Program-made: the position numbers and the translations under genes
The notes under the pieces: model-generated
The model's database searches: none
Seen by the model: only the letters and a program-made list of their open reading frames with translations
What the model was told of the DNA's origin: nothing
Source of the DNA: Mycolicibacterium sp. ND9-15
Lineage (GTDB): Bacteria > Actinomycetota > Actinomycetes > Mycobacteriales > Mycobacteriaceae
Assembly: GCF_035918395.1 (NCBI RefSeq)
Contig: NZ_CP142362.1
Span: 2,393,501 to 2,457,500 of the forward strand
Direction of reading: 5' to 3'
Length of the DNA stretch: 64,000 nucleotides
In this document: piece after piece, positions 38,182-46,042 of the stretch
Numbering within the stretch: the first letter of the stretch is position 1
Layout: every line of letters begins with the position of its first letter

Positions 38182-39125
38182 CTCTGCTCGTCGTCGGGGA
38201 TGTCGATGAAGGTGTCGGGGAAGCTGACCGAGCCGTCGGCCACCGGTTCGACTACCGACTTGAGGTACTCCTTGTTCTTGGTCACCGCCGCGCCCAGCAC
38301 CTCACGGGCGTAGGCGATGGAGCGTTGCGGGTCGTTGAGCCGGTCGGCGTCGACGTCGGTCTTCTCGACGAAGCGGTCTTCGAGCAGATCCACCGATCGC
38401 GGCGAACCAGAGATGGTGCCGCTGACCCGGGCGGAATCGAACTCCGACAGCGCGCCCGAGCCGCGCAGATCGGCGACGCGTTGGCTCAGCCGGGCTCGGA
38501 TGGACTCCTTGTGGGCCCGTGTGCCGCGGCGCCCGACCGACAACCCGATGCGCACGACGCCGTCCTGGGCCAGCAGGCGGGCGCCGTCGAGGGCCTCGAT
38601 CCAGTCACCGCCGATCAGGTTGCGGTCGATGCGACTGACCGGGATGGCGACCTGTATCTCGGAGATGCGCATCTCGGCCAGGACGTCGTCGAGGTTCTGG
38701 GTGAGCACCGGCTCGATGCCGACCTGAATGTCCATCTTGGCGTTGAGGTAGTCGATCAGCCGGCGGGGCCGCGGGCCGTCCCCGCTGGTGAGCATCGCGA
38801 TGATGTTGCGGGCGGTGAACAGGCAGTAGGTGGGTTCGAGCAGCCCTTCATCCTCGCCGAGTGGAATCGCACGGCGCGCGCCGATCGGATCGCCCACGCT
38901 GGGCAGGTTCTCGCGACGCACCTTGTCCAGCACGATCATCCGGTGGTCGGGCTCGGCTACACCTTTGGCCAACAGCACCATGCCGTCGCGGCAGTGCCGG
39001 TACCGGTTCTGGTCGGCCGCTTCTGCCGCGCACAAGCGCCGGACCACCTGCCCGACCGGGAACTTGCCGGCCAGCGGCTTGCCGTCGGGTCCGATGAGCC
39101 GCCAGTACTGCACGGTGCGCTTCAT
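38178..39125 (-). CDS. Unrecognised 315-residue cytosolic protein of the helicase module
   Basis: This is a soluble mixed alpha/beta protein starting MKRTVQYWRLIGPDGKPLAG, with ARNIIAMLTSGDGPRPRRLIDYLNAKMDIQVGIEPVLTQNLDDVLAEMRISEIQVAIPVSRI in the middle and an acidic end. I recognise no enzyme motif. ATG at 39125 has AGGGGGCGGT directly upstream. It is divergently transcribed from the HTH-helicase gene, sharing a 135-bp intergenic region, and is coupled to the membrane-protein gene. It probably senses or transmits a signal to that protein (inference). Confidence 0.78.
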   Translation of the reverse strand: MKRTVQYWRLIGPDGKPLAGKFPVGQVVRRLCAAEAADQNRYRHCRDGMVLLAKGVAEPDHRMIVLDKVRRENLPSVGDPIGARRAIPLGEDEGLLEPTYCLFTARNIIAMLTSGDGPRPRRLIDYLNAKMDIQVGIEPVLTQNLDDVLAEMRISEIQVAIPVSRIDRNLIGGDWIEALDGARLLAQDGVVRIGLSVGRRGTRAHKESIRARLSQRVADLRGSGALSEFDSARVSGTISGSPRSVDLLEDRFVEKTDVDADRLNDPQRSIAYAREVLGAAVTKNKEYLKSVVEPVADGSVSFPDTFIDIPDDEQR

Positions 39126-39260
39126 ACCGCCCCCTTATTGTCCCGGAGCCGATGCCACCGTAGGTCGGTGAGCTGACACCTGACGGCCACCGTGTGAAAC
39201 CGCCGGACACGCCCACCGTACTAGGGTTGTTAGGGTTGAGCAATGTTGTAGGGTCTCAGT
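39126..39260. promoter_or_regulatory. Divergent control region with tandem TAGGGTTG repeats
   Basis: The region holds tandem copies TAGGGTTGT (39222-39230) and TAGGGTTGA (39231-39239), and a further TAGGGT near 39248, just before the helicase start. They are candidates for an operator bound by the helicase's own MerR-like domain. Both divergent genes read out of this region. Confidence 0.5.
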
Positions 39261-41315
39261 ATGGCTGATCAAGATTTCCTGCGGGTCGCGGATGCAGCGG
39301 CGTATCTCGGGGTATCCGCGCAGACTCTGCGCCGATGGGATCGCGACGGCACGCTGCCGGCGCTGCGGCGCCCCGGCAGCGACTACCGCTACTACCGTCG
39401 CGCTGACTTGGAGCCCTTCCGGCTGCAGTACCGCCGTGCCCAGGAGGCGGCCGCTGCCGGCGCCGACAGCAGCGTGTTCGCCACCGCCAACGCCGACATC
39501 GAAGCCAATCCTGCGCTGCGCGACCCGCAGCGCGAAGCCCACCGCAAGGTTCGTGAACACTTCGCCCACCGCACCGATCCCGCGATCGTGCAGATCCCCG
39601 TCGGGTGCGGCAAGACCGGCATCATGGCCACCCTGCCCTTCGGCATCGCCCGTGGCCGCACCCTGGTGATCACACCGAACCTGACGATCCGCAAAGGGGT
39701 CGCCGATGCCGTCGACATCACCAGCCCCCAGTGTTTCTGGACCAAGTGCAGGGTGTTGTCGGACTTCACCGCCGGGCCGTGGATGGCGGTGCTCGACGGC
39801 CCCAACGCGAACATCCACGACGCCATCGAAAGCGACTTCGTGGTCTGCAACATCCAGCAGCTGGCCAGTCAGGCCGACCGGTGGCTACCGCAGTTCCCGG
39901 AGGACTTCTTCGACATGATCCTCGTCGACGAGGGCCATCACGCCGCCGCCGAAAGCTGGCAGAAGGTGTTCCGGCGATTCCCCAATGCCAAGGTCGTCAG
40001 CTTGACCGCCACCCCGTTTCGCTCCGACCAGCAGCAGCTGCACGGCGAGATCGTCTACCGGTATCCGTTCACCCGTGCGATGATCACCGGCTACATCAAG
40101 CAGATCTACTCCCGTAACGTCGCCCCCGCCGAGCTGTACTTCACCTACCGCGACGACACCCGCCGCCACACCCTCGACGAAGTCCTGGAACTGCGCGAGG
40201 AGGCCTGGTTCCGCCGCGGCGTGGCGTTGAGCACCGAATGCAACCGCCATATCGTGGAGGCCAGCATCCAGGCGTGCGACCGGATGCGCGCCCAGACTGG
40301 TATCCAGCACCAGATCATCGCCGCAGCATGCTCAGTCGACCACGCCCGGCAGGTCGCCGCGATCTACAACGAGTGCGGATACCGCGCGGCCGAGATCCAT
40401 TCCAATATGGACGAAGACGCCCAGGACGCCGTCATCGAGCGGCTGCGCCAAGGCCAGCTCGACTGCATCGTGCAGGTGCAGATGCTTGGTGAGGGCTTCG
40501 ACCACCCGCGGCTCAGCGTCGCCGCGATCTTCCGGCCCTTCCGCAGCCTGGCGCCCTACATCCAGTTCGTCGGCAGGGTGATGCGCGTCGTGCAGGAGGC
40601 CGCCCCCGACCATCCCGACAACCAGGGCCACATCGTCTCCCACGTCGGGCTTAACAACGACGCACGGTGGGCAGAGTTCCGCGAACTCGACCTCGACGAC
40701 CAAGCCCTGGTGCGCGGATGGGTCGCCGGCAACACCGACAACGACGGGGAGGACAACGGCGAACCGCGGGCCAGGCGCTTCGACGACGGCATGCTCGTCG
40801 ACAACGAGATCCTCACCGACTTCGTCGAGCAGACCTACCTCGACCCCACCGACGACCGCGTCCTCGATGAACTCCTCAACCGGGAGGTCGCCCCCGGTTT
40901 CCGGCTCGGGGACCTTATCGACCGCGAGCAACTACGTCAGCGCCTGATGGCTCAACAGGCTGCCGCTGCTCCGCCGGCCCCGGCTCCGATCCCGGTCTCA
41001 CCGCAGCGCCAGCGGCAGTCAGCCCGCACCCGCGTCAACGACCGCACCAAATCAGTCGCCAACCGAATTCTGGCCGACCTCGACCTCCCGCCGCGGGGTC
41101 ACCAGCTGATGGCCGTCACCGGCGGTCGACGCCAACACAATTCGGCCATCGTGATCCGGCTGTTGCACGCCGCGATCAACGAGGCCGTCGGCATGGACAA
41201 CAACACTCGAGGAGAGTGGACACGTGAACAGTTGAGGACCATCTTCGAGCGCATCGACGACCTCGGCGACACCGTCCGCGACACCCTGCGCGCCCAGCGG
41301 TCCGAGCGCGGGTAA
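39261..41315 (+). CDS. MerR-type HTH domain fused to SF2 restriction-like helicase
   Basis: This 684-residue protein begins with a MerR/excisionase-like helix-turn-helix (LRVADAAAYLGVSAQTLRRWDRDGTLPALRRPGSDYRYY, 7-45). After a linker comes a full SF2 helicase core: VGCGKTG (114-120), DEGHH in place of DEAH (223-227), SLTATPFR (247-254), MLGEGFDHPRL (408-418) and QFVGRVMR (435-442). An additional C-terminal region of about 200 residues has no visible nuclease motif. The helicase core resembles that of type I/III restriction subunits. An N-terminal HTH on such a helicase is unusual and suggests site-specific loading or autoregulation (inference). Confidence 0.88.
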   Translation: MADQDFLRVADAAAYLGVSAQTLRRWDRDGTLPALRRPGSDYRYYRRADLEPFRLQYRRAQEAAAAGADSSVFATANADIEANPALRDPQREAHRKVREHFAHRTDPAIVQIPVGCGKTGIMATLPFGIARGRTLVITPNLTIRKGVADAVDITSPQCFWTKCRVLSDFTAGPWMAVLDGPNANIHDAIESDFVVCNIQQLASQADRWLPQFPEDFFDMILVDEGHHAAAESWQKVFRRFPNAKVVSLTATPFRSDQQQLHGEIVYRYPFTRAMITGYIKQIYSRNVAPAELYFTYRDDTRRHTLDEVLELREEAWFRRGVALSTECNRHIVEASIQACDRMRAQTGIQHQIIAAACSVDHARQVAAIYNECGYRAAEIHSNMDEDAQDAVIERLRQGQLDCIVQVQMLGEGFDHPRLSVAAIFRPFRSLAPYIQFVGRVMRVVQEAAPDHPDNQGHIVSHVGLNNDARWAEFRELDLDDQALVRGWVAGNTDNDGEDNGEPRARRFDDGMLVDNEILTDFVEQTYLDPTDDRVLDELLNREVAPGFRLGDLIDREQLRQRLMAQQAAAAPPAPAPIPVSPQRQRQSARTRVNDRTKSVANRILADLDLPPRGHQLMAVTGGRRQHNSAIVIRLLHAAINEAVGMDNNTRGEWTREQLRTIFERIDDLGDTVRDTLRAQRSERG

Positions 41316-41344
41316 CCCGCCCGCGCGCGTCTGAAGGAGTCAGC

Positions 41345-41581
41345 ATGCCCACCAAAGCCGTTCTGCGCCACATGCATGTGGAAACGCCGCGGACCAACCA
41401 CCAGCGCGCGTGCGCGGCGCACCGCAAGGGCAAGAAGGCCCACCACCTGCTGGCCGGTGACACCCACCTGGTCATCGTCGAGAACGAGACGTCGTTCCGG
41501 TACTGCCCAGCAGCGGCCGCCGACATTCTCGATCTCGCTCAAGAGGATCTCAATCGACTCCGCCAGCAGCTGGGCCTCTGA
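41345..41581 (+). CDS. Small Cys/His protein downstream of the HTH-helicase
   Basis: This 78-residue protein, unrecognised, starts 29 bp after the helicase stop with a good ribosome site (GAAGGAGT). Potential metal ligands are spread as HQRACAAH, HH and FRYCPA, and the protein ends in a helix (DILDLAQEDLNRLRQQLGL). The order of a short Cys/His segment, KGKKAHHLLAGDTHLVIVEN, then YC..A loosely resembles small zinc-finger folds. Co-orientation and spacing make it part of the helicase operon. Confidence 0.7.
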   Translation: MPTKAVLRHMHVETPRTNHQRACAAHRKGKKAHHLLAGDTHLVIVENETSFRYCPAAAADILDLAQEDLNRLRQQLGL

Positions 41582-41857
41582 CAGCGGCGACTTGCGGTGG
41601 GCGACAGCCGAGGATAAATCCCCGTCACCGTGCGCGTGTCGTAGCGCCGTGGAGCACTTACGAACCGGCGCCAACCCCTACACCACGCATAGTCGCCATC
41701 AGCCAGTGAGCGCCTTCAGCACGACTCCGTCGTCGCAGTGGTGCTCAGTTACGAAGAGCTGTTCGCAGCCCTGGGCAAACGCCGCAGAGCAACGGCGCGC
41801 CCTCCCGCAACCTCTTCGTGGCGAACAATCGGAGGACCCGTTACCAACATGCGTGGA
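41582..41857. other. Gene-free stretch between the helicase operon and immA
   Basis: This 276-bp stretch lies between two convergently oriented units. No supported gene and no clear hairpin terminator were seen. Confidence 0.4.
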
Positions 41858-42832
41858 TCACACCACGCGTAGGTGACTCCAATTAGTCAGTGTGGCGAGG
41901 TGCTTTGTGTTGATTCCAAGTTTCGTGGCCACGGCTGCGGTGCCACCGTTAACTTCAACGAGCCGAGGGAGCAGAGTGCCGGTGCTCGGCCTGAACTCAC
42001 CGGGTTCTGATCGACGCCACTTGGAAGTTTGAATCTGCAGCGCGCGGTAGCGGGCATCGTCGATGTACTCCAGCTCGTGGGCGCGATAGATCGTCGCCGC
42101 GATGGACATGCCCCAAGTGTTCTTCAGCGAAATGAAATCCTGCAGCTTCACCTTGTCGACCATGGCGGCGTCAAAGTCATCCTGCGGGAACAGCAGTGCT
42201 CCGGCGAATCGGTTAGCTTCGCGTTCGACGTTGTCGTGGTGCCGGTTGTGGAGAGTGAGGTGTCCGCATTCATGTGCTAGGCCGAAACGAAAGCGGTCAC
42301 CGGGCGCTGAAGGGTCGATACCGATGACAGGGACGCCGTTGACCCACGCAGAAAGCCCGTCGACGCCAGCGAGCCCAGCGATGGGGATGATGCACACCCC
42401 TGCCCGTTCAATCAGTGCTGTCAGGTTGCGGATCGGGCCAGATTCTTCCTGGCCCAGTATTGTCCGCAATTCCGCGGCTCGTTCTTCTACGTCTTGAAAC
42501 GTGTGCACCGCTTCCAGTTCCAGCAGTTTCGATCTCGGTGCCTTGGGTGTGATGGCCACGAGCTCAGCGAAGACCTCACCAGCTAGCCGCAGTAGCTCCT
42601 TCGCGCGGTTCTTGGCCGCGACGAGGGTTGACGCCCGGGCGCGGTGCATCGGGGCCGACATATCAGGAAGTTCAAGGCGCTCGTTGCTGTATCCAATTGA
42701 GCTGAGGTCACCATTGAATGGTCGGCGGCCGCTCTCAATGGCAGACACCATCGCGGTCGACATTCCCAGCAGCTCGGCAAGATCTGTCTGGTTCAGCCCC
42801 TCGATGTCCCGGTAAGCGCGCAGCCTGTTCAC
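41858..42832 (-). CDS. XRE HTH + ImmA/IrrE metallopeptidase
   Basis: This 324-residue protein has an N-terminal XRE helix-turn-helix (LNQTDLAELLGMSTAMVSAIESGRRPF, 13-39) and an ImmA/IrrE protease domain. The zinc motif is HECGH (187-191), with the downstream glutamate in VEREANRFAGALLFP. Proteins of this family cleave repressor proteins, for example to induce mobile elements or damage responses. ATG at 42832 overlaps the stop of the upstream partner gene (ATGA), so the two are co-translated. The target repressor is unknown; no intact separate repressor gene is visible nearby. Confidence 0.9.
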   Translation of the reverse strand: MNRLRAYRDIEGLNQTDLAELLGMSTAMVSAIESGRRPFNGDLSSIGYSNERLELPDMSAPMHRARASTLVAAKNRAKELLRLAGEVFAELVAITPKAPRSKLLELEAVHTFQDVEERAAELRTILGQEESGPIRNLTALIERAGVCIIPIAGLAGVDGLSAWVNGVPVIGIDPSAPGDRFRFGLAHECGHLTLHNRHHDNVEREANRFAGALLFPQDDFDAAMVDKVKLQDFISLKNTWGMSIAATIYRAHELEYIDDARYRALQIQTSKWRRSEPGEFRPSTGTLLPRLVEVNGGTAAVATKLGINTKHLATLTNWSHLRVV

Positions 42833-43440
42833 AGCCCGCCGGCTTCACCGAGATCGTCGATGTCGGGGTCGCCAAGGTCGTCGAAGGGGTCTACGGCCCC
42901 CTGATCGAAAAGGCCGCCACCGCCGCCATCGGGCGGTGGTGCGGGCACATCGACGAATGGCCAAAAGCCCAGTAGCTCAGGGCTATTAGCTGGAACAAGT
43001 CGCCGACTGGCTTGGCTTGCATACTTGGTTGGGCATGTCCACAGAGTCATGCCCTTACGGTCGAATTTGTAGGCAAGCAAGTTAGGGAATCCTGCCACCG
43101 GTCGCGGTGTCGGGACGACAAACAGTGAAAGCTGGTGGTCACCATTCTTGGCTTCATCGATATCGACCATGGTGCGGCTGCGGATCAAGTAGCTCTCCCG
43201 GGTGTCACGGTCGGTGACTTGCACCCGGCCAGCCTCGGAGTAGCCGGCGTGTAAGACGTAGCGATCGGACCGATCGACGTTCGCCTGGATGATCGAGCGG
43301 AAGGTATGCACTTTCAGCATCTGCGTCGGGGGATAGTCCCACTCGGCAGTGAAGCTTCTGGCCGCTGCTGACGCGCTGGTATAGGACGACACGAGAATTT
43401 TCGCGAACGGGTCGATCAGTTCGTCGGCGCTTGGGTCCAC
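42829..43440 (-). CDS. Unrecognised partner of the ImmA-type protease
   Basis: This 203-residue soluble protein has a folded N-terminal part (VHTFRSIIQANVDRSDRYVLHAGYSEAGRVQVTDRDTRESYLIRSRTMVDID). It ends in a Pro/Gly-rich and strongly acidic tail (FDDLGDPDIDDLGEAGG). GTG at 43440 lacks an obvious ribosome site, so a leaderless transcript is possible. The ATGA overlap with the protease gene makes a two-gene unit. It could be the protease substrate, sensor or a toxin-like partner; the sequence does not decide. Confidence 0.75.
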   Translation of the reverse strand: MDPSADELIDPFAKILVSSYTSASAAARSFTAEWDYPPTQMLKVHTFRSIIQANVDRSDRYVLHAGYSEAGRVQVTDRDTRESYLIRSRTMVDIDEAKNGDHQLSLFVVPTPRPVAGFPNLLAYKFDRKGMTLWTCPTKYASQASRRLVPANSPELLGFWPFVDVPAPPPDGGGGGLFDQGAVDPFDDLGDPDIDDLGEAGGL

Positions 43441-43451
43441 GGCACCAGATG

Positions 43452-43466
43452 CTACATAGCGTGTAG
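43452..43466. promoter_or_regulatory. Inverted repeat upstream of the protease unit
   Basis: CTACATAGCGTGTAG has 5-bp arms CTACA/TGTAG around TAGCG and lies 12-26 bases before the GTG start, in the promoter area. It may be an operator for the XRE domain. A longer CTACAG/CTGTAG palindrome recurs at 44188-44208. Confidence 0.4.
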
Positions 43467-43573
43467 AAATTCAACAAGGAATGTAGTAGACGGCGTGTCA
43501 CGCCAGACCCCACTATCGGGCTGTGAACACACCACACCAGCGGACGGAGTCGTCGTCGGCGCCCGGTATCAGT

Positions 43574-43723
43574 TCAGCAGCAGCCCCGCGGTCGTTCCTG
43601 CTCAGCTCGATAAGCGTAATCGTCAGCGTCCATCTGTTGGCGGATCTGGTTGACGCGTTCGGCCCGCTCGGGGTCAGCCAGGATTCGTTCGAGGCGGGCG
43701 CTACCGCGGTCTTCCAAAGTCAT
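43574..43723 (-). pseudogene. Stub of an XRE/HigA-type antitoxin-like protein
   Basis: A 49-codon frame reads MTLEDRGSARLERILADPER followed by AERVNQIRQQMDADDYAYRAEQERPRGCC. This is like the N-terminal leader helices that precede the HTH in mycobacterial antitoxin-type XRE proteins, but it stops before any HTH. GGAAGGG eight bases before ATG gives it a proper ribosome site. It is most likely a truncated relic, though a genuine short protein is possible. Confidence 0.45.
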
Positions 43724-43913
43724 GGTGGGTTGCCCTTCCGTGGTCATCGCCCATTATCAGGGCGGCGACCACTGAGCGATGGCACCGAGGATGCCACGAG
43801 CATCGTCTCTCCATGGCGCCCACTGCGCAAGGCTTCGATCAGGCGTCGAAAAGGCGGCGCGGTTTACCAACCTGCTCGTCGCAAGACCGCCTTACATGGC
43901 GGAAGGTGTGTAC

Positions 43914-44087
43914 ATGACAGTCTCACCAGTCGAGCGCACTCCCGGAGTATTGGAGAGCGACACACGGACGCAGTCTGACGTTGACTGCCGACCTGTGCAT
44001 TCGCTGACTATCGAGGATTTGGACAGGGCCGCGGCTGCTGCAGTCGATCTCGACGATCCAGACGTCATCGACGGCGCCTGGCGCTAG
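43914..44087 (+). CDS. Small hypothetical acidic protein
   Basis: A 57-residue frame starts at ATG 43914, seven bases after GGAAGG. It reads MTVSPVERTPGVLESDTRTQ and ends LTIEDLDRAAAAAVDLDDPDVIDGAWR. Composition is protein-like (acidic amphipathic end), but no family was recognised. Confidence 0.4.
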   Translation: MTVSPVERTPGVLESDTRTQSDVDCRPVHSLTIEDLDRAAAAAVDLDDPDVIDGAWR

Positions 44088-44502
44088 CAGTTGCGTACGT
44101 GACGGTCCCATGCGAGAGCCCTCCACTGGGTACGCGACACGCCGATGTTAAGGCCGAATTCTAAAGTTAAGCAATTTCTTTAGCGCGCTACAGTTCGGAG
44201 CTCTGTAGTTTTAGCGCCGCTACAGTTCCACGAAGCGCCGAGCACGAGCGGCATTGCGTGTATGGCCAAGCGTGGGAGGCACAAATTCTGTTGTATAGCA
44301 GCATATTTGGGCTTCGAGCGCGAAGCGCAGTCGGGGCGTGACGCGCCTGAACGTGCTTTCTGCGGCTGCTTTGTATAGAGCTAGCTGAACCTGCGCAACC
44401 CACGAAGTGGGCATTGCGGTCGGCTAACGGCGCAGTTCCATCGCGCTATATTTCCCGGTGAATGCCGGTACGAGCCGATCGCGCCGATTCGGGGAGGTGT
44501 CG
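44088..44502. other. Gene-free, relatively AT-rich region with iteron-like repeats
   Basis: This 415-bp non-coding stretch precedes the putative mobile element. It contains the direct repeat pair and palindrome listed separately, and a small hairpin CCCACGAAGTGGG at 44399-44411. Base composition is visibly lower in GC than the core genes, a sign of foreign origin. Confidence 0.6.
44179..44228. repeat. Direct repeat pair with embedded palindrome (iteron-like)
   Basis: TTTAGCGCGCTACAGTTC (44179-44196) and TTTAGCGCCGCTACAGTTC (44210-44228) form a direct repeat with a 31-bp period. Between them CTACAG (44188-44193) and CTGTAG (44203-44208) form an inverted repeat. This is the type of layout used as recombinase arm sites, iterons or operators. 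Confidence 0.7.
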
Positions 44503-44730
44503 ATGCCTAGACCAATGATGGAGCGGCGCAGTCGCGTCAGGGTGGAGTTCGGGTTATCGCCGTCGCTGGCCGACCGCCTCTATGCGTACGCCAAATGCGA
44601 AGGGCTGACGTTATCTCAGACCGGTGAGCGGCTATTGACCCGCGCCCTATCTGGTGAGGTTCAGCATCCGCCGGTCGAGCCCGATCCAGGGAAACGTCCC
44701 GCGCAAAGTGAAGGAGGCCCGAATAGGTAG
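44503..44730 (+). CDS. Ribbon-helix-helix-like small DNA-binding protein
   Basis: This 75-residue protein includes RSRVRVEFGLSPSLADRLYAYAKCEGLTLSQTGERLLTRALSG. A short beta strand followed by two helices is the pattern of CopG/Arc ribbon-helix-helix proteins, and a polar tail follows. ATG at 44503 is preferred to an ATG 45 bases upstream because GGGGAGG lies just before it. It likely binds the repeats immediately upstream and regulates the element (inference). Confidence 0.7.
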   Translation: MPRPMMERRSRVRVEFGLSPSLADRLYAYAKCEGLTLSQTGERLLTRALSGEVQHPPVEPDPGKRPAQSEGGPNR

Positions 44731-44873
44731 CTGCTGAACGGTTCTCGCGCTACAACGCGCCCTTCTCATCATGCTCGGCTGTGCCGAGCGCACAAATGCC
44801 AAAAGCCGGGCGGCAACCCGGCTTCGGCGTTCATCAAGAGTTCTCACGCTCTCTGACCCCAAGGAGGGGATAG
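44731..44873. other. Two hairpins between the RHH gene and the recombinase operon
   Basis: Stem-loops GCTCGGCTGTGCCGAGC (44773-44789) and AAGCCGGG/CCCGGCTT (44803-44824) lie between the genes. They are followed by an excellent ribosome site AAGGAGGGG (44861-44869). The hairpins may terminate the first transcript. Confidence 0.55.
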
Positions 44874-44972
44874 GTGTATTTCACCGTGCCCACATGTCTG
44901 TGTCAACCGGCCACGCCGCATCAATCTCGGATAGTCCGCTCGCACCTGCGGCCTGAGGGGTGGCGCGTCTGA
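44874..44972 (+). CDS. Candidate 32-residue leader peptide upstream of the recombinase
   Basis: A short frame runs from GTG 44874, which follows the best ribosome site of the region (AAGGAGGGG). It reads YFTVPTCLCQPATPHQSRIV then RSHLRPEGWRV. Its TGA overlaps the recombinase ATG by one base (TGATG), so ribosomes finishing it could restart on the next gene. It may be a coupling leader rather than a functional protein. Confidence 0.45.
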   Translation: MYFTVPTCLCQPATPHQSRIVRSHLRPEGWRV

Positions 44973-46042
44973 TGGCGCGATTCAGCAAGATGGCCACCGC
45001 GGCGACCCCTTCAACGCCGCTACCCGCAGAGCGGCCGACAGTCGCCGCAGAATGTGATGAACGCGCCGCGGAGGTGGCACGCGATGCGGTACGGCCGACG
45101 CCGCCGTTCGCGATCACTCAGTCCGAGCGGCTGCAGGCGTTGCAGAGGGTCACCATCCGCGCCGACAACCGCGAACTCGCCGCTGCGGCGGTGCGCGAGG
45201 CCGCGCGGCTGCGGTGCCTGAAGAACGGTAACGGTGGCGAAGATGACCGCAAAGCGACCGGACTGATCGCCCGGTTCCTGATGTGGTCGTCATTTGGTGA
45301 TGTGATCGACCCCGCGCGAGCATTCACCCGCGCCAACGTCGACGAGTACTTGATCTGGACGAAAGTCAACAGTGAACGCTCGCTGCGGCAACGCCGCTAC
45401 ATCCTGTACGGGATCGGACGTGAACTGCACCCCCAACAGTTCCCGCGCTCCCACGCCGTGCCAGCACCGCGGCGCAAACGTCTACCGGCGGCGAGCATGG
45501 CCGAAGTCGCTCGTCTGGAACATCTCATCCCCAGGTTGCCGGCCAGACTGGCCCAGCGTGCACAGGCATTGTTCGACCTGTCCTACGGGGCTGGCGCCAG
45601 GGCAGGGGACTTCAGGTCACTACGCGGGACATCGATCACTTCGATGTCCGTCGATGGCAGGGCGATCGCGGTGGTGGCGCTGCCCAACCGACTCGGCGGG
45701 GTCCGGCAAGTCCCCGTCGTCAACCCAGCGATCGCGGCACGGCTGCTGAGCCTGTCGGTCGCCGTGGGCAGTGGACTGGTCTTGTCCCCGAAAACCGAAC
45801 AGCCCGAACGCAACATCGTTAATCGCACCAATGGCGATCTGCGACGCCACGGCCACGCCGGCATGAATCACCTCGGGCTCCGCAACCGCTGGATCCTCGA
45901 TCTGGCCGCCACCGTCCCAGCCGCACTACTTCTCCAACTGGCCGATGTCAGTGATCTGCGCGTGCTGGTCGATCAACGCCCGCTGCTGCCCACCTACACG
46001 ATTCGCCACGCCATCACTACCCTGCAGGAGAACCAACGATGA
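44972..46042 (+). CDS. Tyrosine-recombinase-like protein, probably degenerate
   Basis: This 356-residue protein has an N-terminal SAM-like/core-binding region (about 85-155). The C-terminal half is organised like a phage-type integrase: LFDLSYGAGARAGDFRSLR carries the box I arginine (R210), GGVRQVPVVNPAIAARLL resembles the beta hairpin, and NHLGLRNRWILDLAATVPAALLLQLADV matches box II in layout (R304). The usual HxLRH is altered, and the GH...Y nucleophile region is not recognisable, so catalysis is doubtful. It overlaps the next gene by four bases (ATGA). ATG at 44972 is chosen for the coupled start. Confidence 0.6.
   Translation: MARFSKMATAATPSTPLPAERPTVAAECDERAAEVARDAVRPTPPFAITQSERLQALQRVTIRADNRELAAAAVREAARLRCLKNGNGGEDDRKATGLIARFLMWSSFGDVIDPARAFTRANVDEYLIWTKVNSERSLRQRRYILYGIGRELHPQQFPRSHAVPAPRRKRLPAASMAEVARLEHLIPRLPARLAQRAQALFDLSYGAGARAGDFRSLRGTSITSMSVDGRAIAVVALPNRLGGVRQVPVVNPAIAARLLSLSVAVGSGLVLSPKTEQPERNIVNRTNGDLRRHGHAGMNHLGLRNRWILDLAATVPAALLLQLADVSDLRVLVDQRPLLPTYTIRHAITTLQENQR

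Noticed and set aside
37663..39125. Identification of the membrane protein and 315-residue protein as Kiwa (KwaA/KwaB)
   Set aside because: Only size and membrane topology agree. I see no KwaB sequence features, and Kiwa does not include a divergent HTH-helicase.
43523..43978. 151-codon plus-strand frame near the antitoxin stub
   Set aside because: Low-complexity Ser/Arg composition and no ribosome site. The minus-strand 49-codon frame and the frame at 43914 are more protein-like.
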